Origin: Hemileia vastatrix
Lineage: Eukaryota > Basidiomycota > Pucciniomycetes > Pucciniales > Zaghouaniaceae
Reading direction: 5' to 3'
Length of the DNA: 64,000 nt
Assembly (NCBI GenBank): GCA_030280995.1
Contig: JASXTE010000005.1
Location: 29,060,501-29,124,500 of the forward strand
Shown in pieces: positions 23,604 through 34,429 of this stretch. The notes beneath the pieces are model-generated. The model was not told where the DNA came from, made no database searches, and was given only the letters and a program-made list of their open reading frames with translations. Position 1 is the stretch's first letter, and the number at the start of each line of letters is the position of its first letter. The position numbers and the translations under genes were made by a program.

Positions 23604-25883
23604 TTACATTGTTAGCTCCATTTTTTTCCTTTGAATCTTATACATGCTGAATTCTATACTTCCTTGTACAAAATAATTCAAAACATTTACTTCATTTTGC
23701 TGCCCCATTCTATACAGCCGATCAACAGCCTGTTGCTCAACTGCTGGATTCCAATTTGGCTCCTATTTCAACATTGAACATATAAAAAATTTAATATTTT
23801 TGTTCTTAATATGAAATAAAAGACATTGAGCTCACCATTATATATACATTTTGAGCACACCTGAGATCTATACCCACTCCTGCAGCCTGAATCGTTCCAA
23901 CCAAAACTTGGCAATTTTTATTAAAATGGAATTCATGCATATTTTTGTCTCGCTTTGTCCGGCTGAGTTCACCCGTAAGCTGGGTATACCTAATATTGTG
24001 GTCATCTAAAGCCATTTTTATTCTATTTTGAAATATTAGAAAATTGTTTTTAATAAGCCAACACAATTTTGTAAAACAATTCATTATAGAATCACTTACA
24101 TCTGCAAAAAGTCTGCAAAGTTGGAGAATATAACAGCTTTTGGAAAATTTATATCCCTTTCACCAGACAAAAAGTTTTTTAAGTGGCCTATAAGATGACA
24201 AATCTTTGCGGAATGCTGCCAGGTGAAATCAAAAGTTGGAGTTTCATCCAGATTTTCGTAGATTGGATGGTTGCAGAATTTTCTTAAAATCATCAGCTCT
24301 CTTAGAAACTCAGATGAGTCCCAAGGGAAGTCAGTGCTTCTGGAGGGCCCATATCGCTCAGTGAATCCTTCTTGAAGCACATCAAGTTTAGACCTCCATG
24401 GATCTGCTAATTGAACCGATATCCCCCTTTGAATCTTTTTTGGAAGAGACAAAATTGCATCCTTTGTTCTACGTAGGCTTATGACTTTCATTAAGTGATT
24501 GATTGATTTAATAGAATTAGCCTTTCCTTTTTGCAAACCTGGAAAAAGGAAATTCTTCCATAACCAGTCTTCTTGCCACTTTTCGATTCTAAGAAAAAAT
24601 ATGAGACTTTGAAGGTCAGTGGGCCTGTTCTGAAGTGGAGTTCCAGTCAAGCATAGTCGGTGTTGGGATTCCAAGTCAAATATTGTTTGAGCCCTCTGCG
24701 AGTAAGGATTTTTAATGTAACTAAAAGAATATTTATAAAAATTGATAATAAAAATTAAGTTTTAAGTTTTAGATATAGAAATGGGCACTAACTGAGCTTC
24801 ATCTAAAACAACTCTATACCAAAAGAGCATTTGAGTCACCAGTATCTTTTTTTGGCTTTGATTTTTTGACATCGTTGGGCTAGCTATTTCATAGGTCGTT
24901 AAAACAATAGCAGTGTCCTGTAGCTCATTGACATTAGTATTTTGACAATCCTTCCCATAAAGAACCTTGAAAGGAAGTGCATTATCTTCAAAGTGCACAC
25001 TTATTTCATTGATCCAATTCGATAGTGTTGCCAGGGGGCATATAATCAGTGTGGCTGAACTCCGATTAATACCTTCTTGATTTTCTGATACCTGGAATTG
25101 TCTTGCTTCACCTTGAGTTGCACTTATAAGAGAAAGAGTTGAAAGTGTCTTTCCCAAACCCATATCATCAGCAAGTATTGACCCGTTTCCTTCAGGCGGC
25201 AATTGATTGTTAGGAAACTGATCTTTATAGTCATCGAATCCAGTTCTAAGCCAATGGTTGTCCTGGTGCCTCCACATGATATCCAACTTTTCCTTTAACA
25301 TTCGTTCATTGTCAATCATAAAATTTATTGCTTGAAGTTGATGTGTTTTGAGAACTGTTTTGATTCCTCGGATAAGTTGATCAGCTTTCCAATCTTGAGT
25401 ACTCTGAGATATTTGGAAAGAGCCTTCAAAAATTACATGCGGGATATTAAAAAAGATAGTGGAGTCGTAGTTCAGGATTGGACATAAATCGATTTGTGCA
25501 GAAGAAAATGCTTCTTTAGCAAGACTGATTAGTGTACTTGAAGAAAAGAGGCATCCCCAAAGTTGATACTGATTACCAAAAACTGGAACCAAGTAAGCAT
25601 GAAAATAGAAAGGCTTCATAGGATTCAAGGCACTTCTTTGGTTTAAATGGTGAGATCCAGAGCCAATGTCACCCAATAGTGGTCCAATGTGCTGACTCTG
25701 CACTTGAGAAAGATTACCAACAAGGGTTGGTTTTCTTTCTTCAAATAGTCCAAAAATATGAACATTCGAATGGCCTCGCTGTAAAATTGTGGGGGTCGGT
25801 GAGTTTTGAAATCTTGAAATTACATTCATATAAATTTGATCGATTGTTATTGAGAACTGTCCAACACATCTGAGACTTGACAT
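23604..25883 (-). CDS. SNF2-family DNA-dependent ATPase (Rad5/HLTF-like)
   Basis: Exons on the minus strand are 25883-24793, 24720-24100, 24022-23836 and 23762-23604, about 685 residues, with all junctions canonical and in phase and no internal stop. Motifs in order: ADDMGLGKT (Walker A, about residues 238-246), a DEAH box whose His codon is completed only after splicing intron 1 (about 361-364), LTGTPLQN, AVIFSNF, GTIQAAGVGIDL and QAVDRLYRMGQ. The full set of SF2 motifs predicts an active DNA translocase or remodeller in the nucleus. No RING finger is seen between the lobes, so it is shorter than Rad5/HLTF and closer to the compact SNF2 proteins found in mobile elements. It stands beside the transposase/accessory genes, tail to tail with the second accessory gene. 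Whether it serves the transposon or is a captured host gene cannot be told from the sequence. Confidence 0.88.
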
Positions 25884-26738
25884 ATTAAGTAAGAATAGTA
25901 TCTGAAGATAGTGGTTGTTAAAAGATGAATTGAAGCAAAAAATGAAGAATCAGTTTTGAATAAAACGACAAAATAACTTTTTAGCATATGCTATGCTAAG
26001 CTCATAATTCTTTCACATGTATTATTATTATCTTTTTAATAAATATTGGAAGTAAATCAATGATAACTGAAATGAATAATATGTCTTAAAAATAAATCTT
26101 GAGCCTATAGAGTAAATTTTGGTTTGTGGAGGAAGAAAAATTTTCTCAATAAAAATGTGCATTATTGTTACATTATAATCACAAAATAGAATAATTTCAC
26201 TCTTATTACACTTATTTATGTTTCTGTCTAATAGTAAAATGCTTTAGATGTCAGTTCAAAATCCAAATTGAAACTACTACCTAGAACGATATCTTGATAC
26301 TAACATACTTTTTGTAAGTCTTTGGAAAGACACTTATGGTGATCTCAATAATATTAAAATTGATTTGAATTGTATGTTTTATCAAATATCTATGTAGTCT
26401 AGTGTAATAATTGAGATACTACAGTTTAACCTTCTGTTACCAACTTGGCAAGAAAATATATGTAGATATTCTTAGAACGAATATCAAATTTTGCTTTCCA
26501 CAAGATGGGAAAGTGAATATTATGATATGTTAAATGATATGTTCAAGCTTTGCTCAATCTGTGCTCAGCTCAAAATCAAAGTAATCACCAAGCTCCAAGA
26601 AACCTGTGATTGAGTTTGGTTGAACCTAGGTCTAACTGATTACCAAATCTTTGTCCAATTAATTTAAATCTGGTTTCACAATGAACTCCCAACAGCCTTC
26701 CAACAGCTTTCCAACCACTTCCCAACATTTTTAAATGA
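25884..26738. other. AT-rich region where a 5' LTR would be expected
   Basis: Lies between the SNF2 gene start and the gypsy gag-pol. I compared it by eye with the 3' LTR at 32190-33366 and found no match, so the 5' LTR is absent or replaced. It contains no gene. Confidence 0.5.
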
Positions 26739-26760
26739 GGGGTATTGCTAGCAATACCCC
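26739..26760. repeat. Perfect 22-base palindrome
   Basis: GGGGTATTGCT followed directly by its exact reverse complement, in otherwise AT-rich DNA, just upstream of the gypsy reading frame. It has no loop and would extrude as a cruciform. Its role is unknown. Confidence 0.9.
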
Positions 26761-26955
26761 CCCAAATTTTCTGTGGTGACTGATAATTACAATATAGGTA
26801 ATTCTATTGATGTTAAATCTGTACAAAAAATAGAGGAGGATTTAAGAAATTTGGGTTTTAGAGTAGATACACCTGACTTGTCTTTTATCCATAATAACAG
26901 TACTATATACAATGATAATACAGTTAATCCTCAGTTGCAACCACCTACTAGTGAG

Positions 26956-29900
26956 ATGAGTACTTCACAGGAGAGTGAGAGAATTGAAAAGGAGGACATG
27001 GAATATTTTAACAATAATCCAACTGTCCATAGAATTGTTTCAGCATTGTGGAATAGAATGACTGATTGTGAGGAACAGACAGTTAAGCTCACTAGTGATA
27101 CAATTTCATCCTTAACATTGAACATTTCTCAATTAGCAACACGTAATAAAGAATTAGAGAAAGAACATTTGTCTCTAACTCTTAAATATGATTCATTGAG
27201 TAATAAATATAATGACCTTTCAAACAAATTTTGTGAGTTAGAAAAATTATATGAAACACACTTATTAAAAACTGAATCAAGAACAAAGTTATCTTTTGCA
27301 CAGACAAATCAAAGTGTCTCTGAGCTGCTACAAAGATTAACTAAAGTTGAGATTGAAACTGCCAATCTACTAATGAATCAGGATAATCATAAGTATAATC
27401 AATATAATAATAATCCTTTCATTGGCAAAAGTGAATCTCATTCCTTCCCTATACCACCACAATTGAAACCATCTGGTGGTAGTGTCAAATCTGAAAATGT
27501 AAGTCACAAATCCGTGCAGGAAGAAATACAAGACCATTTATCAAAAGTAAATGAGTTGTTGAATTTACCTAAGATTAGTGAGATAAAATCCAATCAGAAG
27601 AACTGGCCTAAGATAGATCAGTACCCAACTTATGATGGGGAAGCCAGCTCTGATTGGCAACATTTTATTCAAAGAATTGACAACTTGAAATTCTCATATA
27701 AGTTACCAGATGAAGAGATAACATCAAAATTAATTTCTTTATTTAAGGATGTTGCTTTATTATGGTTTGAAGCTGTCTTAAGTGAGGGTAGAGACTACTC
27801 TTGGGCTGAATGGAAACAACTTATTGAAAAACAATTTGGAGGTTCTAAATTCAGGCTTACTCAGCAGAGACTGTATGAGAAGACTAGGTATAATCCGTTG
27901 AATGGTGACAAACCTATGGTATTTTTAATGAATTTAAACAAAATATTAAAAGCCATTGAGCCTCATATGGATTTTAACTTATGGAAAGATAAGATAATAT
28001 ACAAATTACCTATATCTGTCAGAGACATTGTTGTAGCTAGAACATTAAATGTTACTGAATATTCTGACTTTATTAATATTTGCAATGAAATATTATTGAA
28101 CCATAAGTATGAATCAAGGTATTCCACTTATAAACAAAATGTTGAACCTGTAAAATCTCAGAATTCAAAAACACTTCAGGAGAAGCAGAAAAAACCTACT
28201 GCACCTGTAGTACCTAAAAAGTATGAAACAAATACTTGTTATAAGTGTAACAAACCTTGGGTAAAAGGTCACAAATGTGAGAAAAACATAAATATTGTTG
28301 AAAATCAACGTGAATCTGAAACTGAAACTGAAAAAATTAAAGAATCAAGTGATTATGACAGCAATATCTCATATAGTGATGAAAATGAAGTCTGTATGTT
28401 GGAAGATGATTTGTCCATCTTTGAAAATCCAATATTAAATATGGACTCAAATGAATCTTTAATGAATTTTGAGGATGCTGAAATCATTAAGGATATACAA
28501 GCTGATAACTTTAGAATGACACCTATCACGGTTCCAGCTATCATTTCTGGTGAAAATGTTAATATAGTATTGGACACAGGAGCTGCTGGTTCTGTTGTTT
28601 CCACTAATACATTACAGAAAATTGATAGTGAATATAAGTTTAAGCTTGAACCACTTCAGAATAAAAATTGGAGAGGTTTTGGATCAGTACTACACCCCAT
28701 TGGTAAATACAAAGCTGCTGTTTTCTTTAAACACCAACATGGTTATGTAAGGGTAACTTGTGACTTTGTAGTAATGGATAATACAAATTGTAGTAACTGT
28801 TTTATCATTGGAAATGATATTCTGACTAAATTTGGTGTAAAATTAGACCCTGCTAATAATAATTTTACAATTGGCATGAATGGTAAAAGGAAATTTAAAA
28901 TAAATTCTTTTAACACAGTCTTACACATTGAGTCAGTAACAAATTCCCCGTCTAAAGGAAGAGAATCCAATGAGATGGAACTTCTGGAAACAGAAATTTC
29001 AAAAGCATCATTTGGCACTCAGATAAGTGAAACTGAGAAAGATAATATTTTGGAATTAATTAAAGCTTTTCCAATGGCTTTTGCACATGGTACAAATGAA
29101 CTTGGCCTTGTAAAAGATCATGAAATGAAAATTAGTTTAACCTGTGACATGGATAATATTCCTGCTAGTCTTAAAAAGAAACCATACCCTGCTTCACCAA
29201 TGAAGAGGAAAGACATAGAGGATAATATTAAGATGTTATTAAAGATGAACATTCTTGAGAAGGTTGAAACTACACCAAAATATTGTGTAATATCACCAGT
29301 GCTGATTTCTTATGAACAAGATAAAGCAAGACTGTGCGGTGATTATAGAGCATTAAATACATTTACAGTAGATGATATTTATCCCTTGCCAAGGATTGCC
29401 TCTATACATGCTACCCTTAAAGGTGCTAAATATATAAGTTGCCTAGATGGAAATAAAGGGTACCATCAAATTCCTGTTGAAAAGAATTCACAGAACTTTT
29501 TGTTGATAACAACACACATGGGAATTTATAAGTATGTCAGAATGCCATTTGGACCAAAGAATGCTCCATCAGTATTTCAAAAGTTAATGGATATAACATT
29601 CCATAATGAAATGATTGAGGGATGGTTAATGGTATACATTGATGACATCATAGTGTTCTCTAAAACTTTTGATGAACACTTAATCCATTTAAGGAAAGTA
29701 TTTCAGAAAATGGATGAAATAAAAATGACCCTTGCATTGAAAAAATGTAAATTTGGGTTTGAATCTTTAAAAGTGCTTGGTCATATTGTATCTGGCTTAC
29801 AAATATGTGTAGACCAAAATAAAGTGGCTGCAATAAAGAATATTGGCATTCCTCAAAATGTGAAGGATGTACAATCTTCTCTTGGAATGTGTGGTTATTA

Positions 29901-32070
29901 TAGACAATATATAAAAAACTACCAATCAATTGCTGCACCACTGACCACACTGATAAAGAAATCAGAAGCTTTCATTTGGAATAATGAAAGACAACAAGCT
30001 TTTAATAAGTTGAAAGAATGTTTAATGACAGCTCCTATCTTGGGATTACCAGATTTCCAATTACCTTTTGTATTATATACAGATGCAAGTTTTATTGGAC
30101 TGGGTGCTGCTTTGCATCAAAAACAACTTATTGAAGGTAAAATGTCAGAAGTAGTAATCTGCTATATTTCACGTACTCTGAGAAGTAGTGAATTAAAATA
30201 TGGTGCTACTCAACTTGAATGTTTGGCAGTAGTATGGGCTCTTGAAAAGCTACATTATTACCTTGAAGACCAAAAATTTGAGTTAATAACTGACTGTAGT
30301 GCAGTTAAGTCACTCTTAAACATGAAAACTCCTAATAGACACATGTTTAGATGGCAATTAGCTGTACAAGAATACAGAGGACGGATGACTATTACACATA
30401 GAGCAGGAACCTTGCACTCTAATGTAGATCTGTTATCTAGAGTACCTCTGCCTAATAATGATGATAATCCTGCTTATGTTCCTGAATCAGAGATTATTAA
30501 CATTTATGGCATTTATATTGTAGATCTTGAGGATGAATTTATGCAATCAATTCTTGATAATTATAATTCAGATCCTGACTTAAGTAAATTAACTACAATA
30601 TTAAATGATCCATCTAATGCTTCAATGAATGTTTTAATAAAAACATTACCAGATAAGTATAAAGAGGCATTAGAGAAAGGAAAATTTTCCATTGAGGATG
30701 GTTTTATATATTACAGGAAAAAATTAAGTAATGTAATTGTAATTCCCCCTTCAATGAAGGAGTTAATGTTAAGTATATGTCATGATGATATATTAGCAGG
30801 TCATTTTGACTACCATAAAACATTAACCAGAGTAAAAAACACAGCTTGGTGGATTAACATGTCTGAGGATGTTCAGAAATATGTTGAAACATGTGATTCT
30901 TGTCAAAAATCTAAAAGATTAACAGGAAAAAGAGCTGGTTTATTACAACAAATTGAGCAACCAAAAGCTCCATGGGAAATCATTAACATGGACTTTGTAA
31001 CAGGTTTGCCAATAGCAGGGCATAAGAGTTATAACTCCTGCTGGGTAATTGTAGATAGATTTACAAAGATGTGTAAATTTATTCCTACCCACAAAGAGGT
31101 TTCTGCAAAGGACTTAGCTTTTTTATGGTGGACACAAATGTTAAATACAGCAGGTTTCCCCAAAGCAATAGTTTCTGACAGAGATCCTAAATTTACTTCT
31201 GAGTTCTGGACGTCACTTATGGATGTTTCAGGGTGTCAATTAAAACTTTCTACAGCACACCATCCACAAACTGATGGGCTAGCAGAGAGAATGATACAAA
31301 CCTTAGAAGACATGATAAGAAGATACTGTGCTTTTGGTCTTAATTTTAAAGACAATGACAAATTCACGCATGATTGGGTAACCCTTATCCCAGGTTTAGA
31401 ATTTGCATATAATAGTACAGTACATTCTGTCACTGGCAAAAAGCCATTTGAGTTATGGTTGGGTTATGTACCTAATACCCCTGCTAAAACTCTTAATAAG
31501 TTACCTAGATTGGATATTCATCCAGGTACAAAATCTTTTCTTCAGATGCAGGAACTATGCAGAAAACATGCTCAAGAATGTATAAATAAGGCTTTTGAGT
31601 ATGAAAAGAAAAGATGGGATAAAGCCCATAAAGAACAAATGTTCAAAGAGGGTGATGAAGTCCTTATTTCAACGCTAAATTTCAATTTAAATGGTAATGT
31701 TAAATTGAAGGATCCATTCATTGGACCATTTGTAGTTAAAAAGATGGTTGGTAATAATGCTGTTGAGGTTATTCTATATGCACCTTATGATAGAAAACAT
31801 CCAGTATTTCCTAATTCTCTTATAAAACCATACCATTCTAATGATACTGCTCTCTTTCCAAGAAGATCAGGAAGGCATAAACAGCAACCTGAAGAAATAG
31901 TGGAAAAAGCAGAAATTGAAAAGATACTTAAAAAGAGACACCTTACAAAAGAAAAGGGAGTTGAGTATCTACTAAGATTTAAAAATAAATCAAGTGAATA
32001 TGACCAGTGGATTCCAGAAAATGAAATCTCTGATCTTAAAAATCTCTTGAAAAAATTTAAATCTAAATAA
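26956..32070 (+). CDS. Ty3/gypsy chromovirus Gag-Pol polyprotein, intact
   Basis: One uninterrupted frame, 1704 residues from the first ATG (MSTSQESER); the frame is open back to 26752 without an ATG, so an upstream start by splicing or non-AUG initiation is possible. Domains in order: coiled-coil gag N-terminus; gag core near 27.6-28.1 kb; CCHC-like knuckle CYKCNKPWVKGHKC (nt 28237 on); aspartic protease DTGA (about 28573); reverse transcriptase with LCGDYRALN and YIDD (about 29634); RNase H with LYTDAS (about 30080); integrase with an HHCC zinc finger (30.78-30.91 kb), catalytic Asp in NMDFVTGL (about 30990), Asp in IVSDRDPKF (about 31170) and Glu in GLAERMIQT (about 31285); and a C-terminal chromodomain (about 31.90-32.07 kb) expected to target insertion to methylated-histone chromatin. 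It encodes reverse transcription and integration of the element. All catalytic residues are present, but no 5' LTR is visible, so this copy may not be autonomous. Confidence 0.93.
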   Translation: MSTSQESERIEKEDMEYFNNNPTVHRIVSALWNRMTDCEEQTVKLTSDTISSLTLNISQLATRNKELEKEHLSLTLKYDSLSNKYNDLSNKFCELEKLYETHLLKTESRTKLSFAQTNQSVSELLQRLTKVEIETANLLMNQDNHKYNQYNNNPFIGKSESHSFPIPPQLKPSGGSVKSENVSHKSVQEEIQDHLSKVNELLNLPKISEIKSNQKNWPKIDQYPTYDGEASSDWQHFIQRIDNLKFSYKLPDEEITSKLISLFKDVALLWFEAVLSEGRDYSWAEWKQLIEKQFGGSKFRLTQQRLYEKTRYNPLNGDKPMVFLMNLNKILKAIEPHMDFNLWKDKIIYKLPISVRDIVVARTLNVTEYSDFINICNEILLNHKYESRYSTYKQNVEPVKSQNSKTLQEKQKKPTAPVVPKKYETNTCYKCNKPWVKGHKCEKNINIVENQRESETETEKIKESSDYDSNISYSDENEVCMLEDDLSIFENPILNMDSNESLMNFEDAEIIKDIQADNFRMTPITVPAIISGENVNIVLDTGAAGSVVSTNTLQKIDSEYKFKLEPLQNKNWRGFGSVLHPIGKYKAAVFFKHQHGYVRVTCDFVVMDNTNCSNCFIIGNDILTKFGVKLDPANNNFTIGMNGKRKFKINSFNTVLHIESVTNSPSKGRESNEMELLETEISKASFGTQISETEKDNILELIKAFPMAFAHGTNELGLVKDHEMKISLTCDMDNIPASLKKKPYPASPMKRKDIEDNIKMLLKMNILEKVETTPKYCVISPVLISYEQDKARLCGDYRALNTFTVDDIYPLPRIASIHATLKGAKYISCLDGNKGYHQIPVEKNSQNFLLITTHMGIYKYVRMPFGPKNAPSVFQKLMDITFHNEMIEGWLMVYIDDIIVFSKTFDEHLIHLRKVFQKMDEIKMTLALKKCKFGFESLKVLGHIVSGLQICVDQNKVAAIKNIGIPQNVKDVQSSLGMCGYYRQYIKNYQSIAAPLTTLIKKSEAFIWNNERQQAFNKLKECLMTAPILGLPDFQLPFVLYTDASFIGLGAALHQKQLIEGKMSEVVICYISRTLRSSELKYGATQLECLAVVWALEKLHYYLEDQKFELITDCSAVKSLLNMKTPNRHMFRWQLAVQEYRGRMTITHRAGTLHSNVDLLSRVPLPNNDDNPAYVPESEIINIYGIYIVDLEDEFMQSILDNYNSDPDLSKLTTILNDPSNASMNVLIKTLPDKYKEALEKGKFSIEDGFIYYRKKLSNVIVIPPSMKELMLSICHDDILAGHFDYHKTLTRVKNTAWWINMSEDVQKYVETCDSCQKSKRLTGKRAGLLQQIEQPKAPWEIINMDFVTGLPIAGHKSYNSCWVIVDRFTKMCKFIPTHKEVSAKDLAFLWWTQMLNTAGFPKAIVSDRDPKFTSEFWTSLMDVSGCQLKLSTAHHPQTDGLAERMIQTLEDMIRRYCAFGLNFKDNDKFTHDWVTLIPGLEFAYNSTVHSVTGKKPFELWLGYVPNTPAKTLNKLPRLDIHPGTKSFLQMQELCRKHAQECINKAFEYEKKRWDKAHKEQMFKEGDEVLISTLNFNLNGNVKLKDPFIGPFVVKKMVGNNAVEVILYAPYDRKHPVFPNSLIKPYHSNDTALFPRRSGRHKQQPEEIVEKAEIEKILKKRHLTKEKGVEYLLRFKNKSSEYDQWIPENEISDLKNLLKKFKSK

Positions 32071-32189
32071 TACTGTTCATTCAGTATATGTATTATAAAA
32101 ATTATTTTTTATTTTATTATTTCATTCCTTAAGATTAATTAAAATGTCTTAACATTTTTTTTTTATTGTTTTTTTTTGGGGTGAGGGAG

Positions 32190-33366
32190 TGTCAGCCTAA
32201 ATATCCTTAGGACTGAGTATTTCTTATGCTTAAAATAAGATAACCTTAATTAGATTAAGCTTATATCTTAAAAATAAGGTTAAAATAATAATATATATTA
32301 TTTTATTATATATATATATAATTATTATTCTATTATATAATTTATAATAGTTTAAATAGCTTATCCATGGCCTAATAATACTTATTAAGGTGTTAATGGA
32401 GTCATAATATACTTATCTTAAGTGATATGAAGTAATTATTGACATACATAAGCTTATATGTATACATAAATCTCATATTCAGTGAAATATGCAGTATATT
32501 ATGTATATTTAGGTATATAAGTGGGTTTTAGCCCCTTAATAGCCTATAACCTTTGTTTTTCTGCTTATTTTAGGTCATATGGACGAAATCAGTGGACTCA
32601 CAACGCCTACAGAAGCATAGACACCTATATCAGGCGCATACACCCAGTTTGGACAGCTAAAATTACTTCCTTGGATGGTTATTCACGGATTTATGGGTTG
32701 GAAAGATGTTTCTGGGTTAATGTGGATGCTTGGGGATGTTATTGGGGGCTTGGACATTTTATTTGTTTCCTTTATATGATTTTAGTTTCATTAAATCTCT
32801 TTTTGATCTTTTATTTTACCTGTTTCTTTATGGTATCCGCTTTTATCTGGGATTTCTATTTATGGTATGGCTCTGTGTTATTATTAATAGTGATGGAGGG
32901 TCCTTACTGGAGGTCTGGGTGTTGAAACTGCTTGAAGTGGACGCCATGGGGAGGTGATGGGCCCTCACAGTGCTGTAATTGCCGGGGATAGCAGTGACAT
33001 CATCTGGATTGAAGGTCTGTGCACTCCAGTGGATTTGGGTATAAGTAAGGAGGGATTTTGACGGTTTATTATCATCATTCAATTACTACACTTCAAACAA
33101 ACATTACACTACAATTATTAACATTCAGAAATATATTATAAAGCCCTTATAAATTGATATTATCTTTATAAAAGCTATAACTATATTTTATTCTTCTATT
33201 TTCCACCACTAGCACGCATTTAAATCCAAGTATTGTGAGTTTTATTTGAGTATAACTATTCTATTAATCTTCCCCTGAGGTTTAATCACTAAATCATTTA
33301 TTAATAAGTAGTAGGACCATAAAATAACACTATTATATCATACTTATATACTAGACAGTACTGACA
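32190..33366 (+). mobile_element. 3' LTR of the gypsy chromovirus
   Basis: Starts TGTCAGCC directly after a T-run/purine polypurine tract (TTTTTTTGGGGTGAGGGAG, ending 32189) and ends AGTACTGACA, so the terminal bases TGTCAG...CTGACA are inverted. Length is 1177 bases. The first 30 bases form a stem-loop shared with the related LTRs at 60.67 kb and 63.64 kb. The right edge abuts the TET/JBP-like pseudogene, which shows where the element landed. Confidence 0.85.
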
Positions 33367-34140
33367 TAAACCATGTCTTTTATTTTAGAAGATCAACAAA
33401 TAGCTTCTCCAGTAATTAGATCAATGTATGAGAACATTCCAAAAGTAAGATAATTGGCCTCATTCAAATTGGTATGAACTTTGTTATGAAATCCTGAATG
33501 AGTGATTATACCATTTAAAAAAAATAGATATTCACTTCTAATCTATTTCCATTCCAATTAACACAAATTTTATATTCCAATTCTAGTAGCAAGTTCATGA
33601 TTTTCTTTAAAAGCTTTATTGTAAAGTTTTTCAATTTGAAGAGCAAGAAAAGAACTAAATGAAAGTAAGGAGTCCCATATTCAAAAATCTTTATCTTTTT
33701 TAGCTTCAGATAAATTTTTGGGAAAAGAGTAGATTCCTATATATTAAAAATGAGTGAAATAATATTAAGAATGATATAAAATTTTTTAGACTTACTAAGA
33801 GAATAACCTATAACAAATACTGGTCGCCATCCAAAAGCAATCATGATACCACCTGTAAAATTCCTATTCCTTTTTGGTAAGAAAACCAAAGCCATTTGAT
33901 ATAGTGTATTGATATGATCAGATAGTTGATTAATAGATTCATCTTCTAAACCATCAAAAAATGATTTTTGTAAATAAATTAAGTTTTAAAAGTATTATTG
34001 TATACTGCCTAAACTTCATCACTTCCTAATCTTATTAGAGAATTTAAATCTTCTGTTAACATCTTAGGAAAATCCTCTTTTATACACCTTAAATTTATAG
34101 TACTTTGATTTTTGATATATGGTCAGATATACTATCCAGT
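33367..34140 (-). pseudogene. Decayed TET/JBP-like dioxygenase, cut by the gypsy LTR
   Basis: Minus-strand translation gives, from higher to lower coordinates: IKEDFPKMLTEDLNSLIRLG; then, after a frame change, NRNFTGGIMIAFGWRP; an intron (about 33.80-33.75 kb, GTAAGT...TATATAG); YSFPKNLSEAKK; and GFHNKVHTNLNEANYLTFGM. The last segment aligns with the Fe-binding strand of the 7.46 kb gene (NEVHLDKDASEYTLGIFF), but HxD reads H-T-N (nt 33468-33476), which should abolish metal binding. Several stops and a frameshift are present. The match runs straight to the LTR edge at 33366 and the C-terminal half (second His and Arg) is missing, so the gene was broken by insertion of the gypsy element and not merely eroded. 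Confidence 0.65.
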
Positions 34141-34429
34141 GAATATTCTTTTTATATATCTTTTTTTATTTTGATTATCATTCTTTTTTGTTTATTTTTT
34201 AGATGATTATTTAAAATAATTTGAAATTGAAGAAGATTATAATGAATTTAAAGAATATGAGAGAGAAGTAAGTGGTCAATCAGAAGAGATACCATGTATT
34301 TTTCTTCAAAAAAACTGATTATTTTTCAAAACTTAAAAAATTAAAAGTAAAAAAAACTCACATAATTTAAAATAAATAAACAATTAGAAATATTCCACCA
34401 AAAACCAATAAAAATAATTACTAATTCAA

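Noticed and set aside
25884..26760. 5' LTR of the 26.9 kb gypsy element
   Set aside because: No stretch resembles the 3' LTR start (TGTCAGCC) or end (AGTACTGACA).
7000..26770. CACTA-type terminal inverted repeats bounding the gene block
   Set aside because: CACTA/TAGTG words occur, but I found no matching extended inverted pair with target duplications, so no boundary is claimed.
32521..33082. ORFs of 75-134 codons inside the gypsy LTR
   Set aside because: They fall entirely inside a defined LTR, are hydrophobic and low in information, and match nothing recognised.
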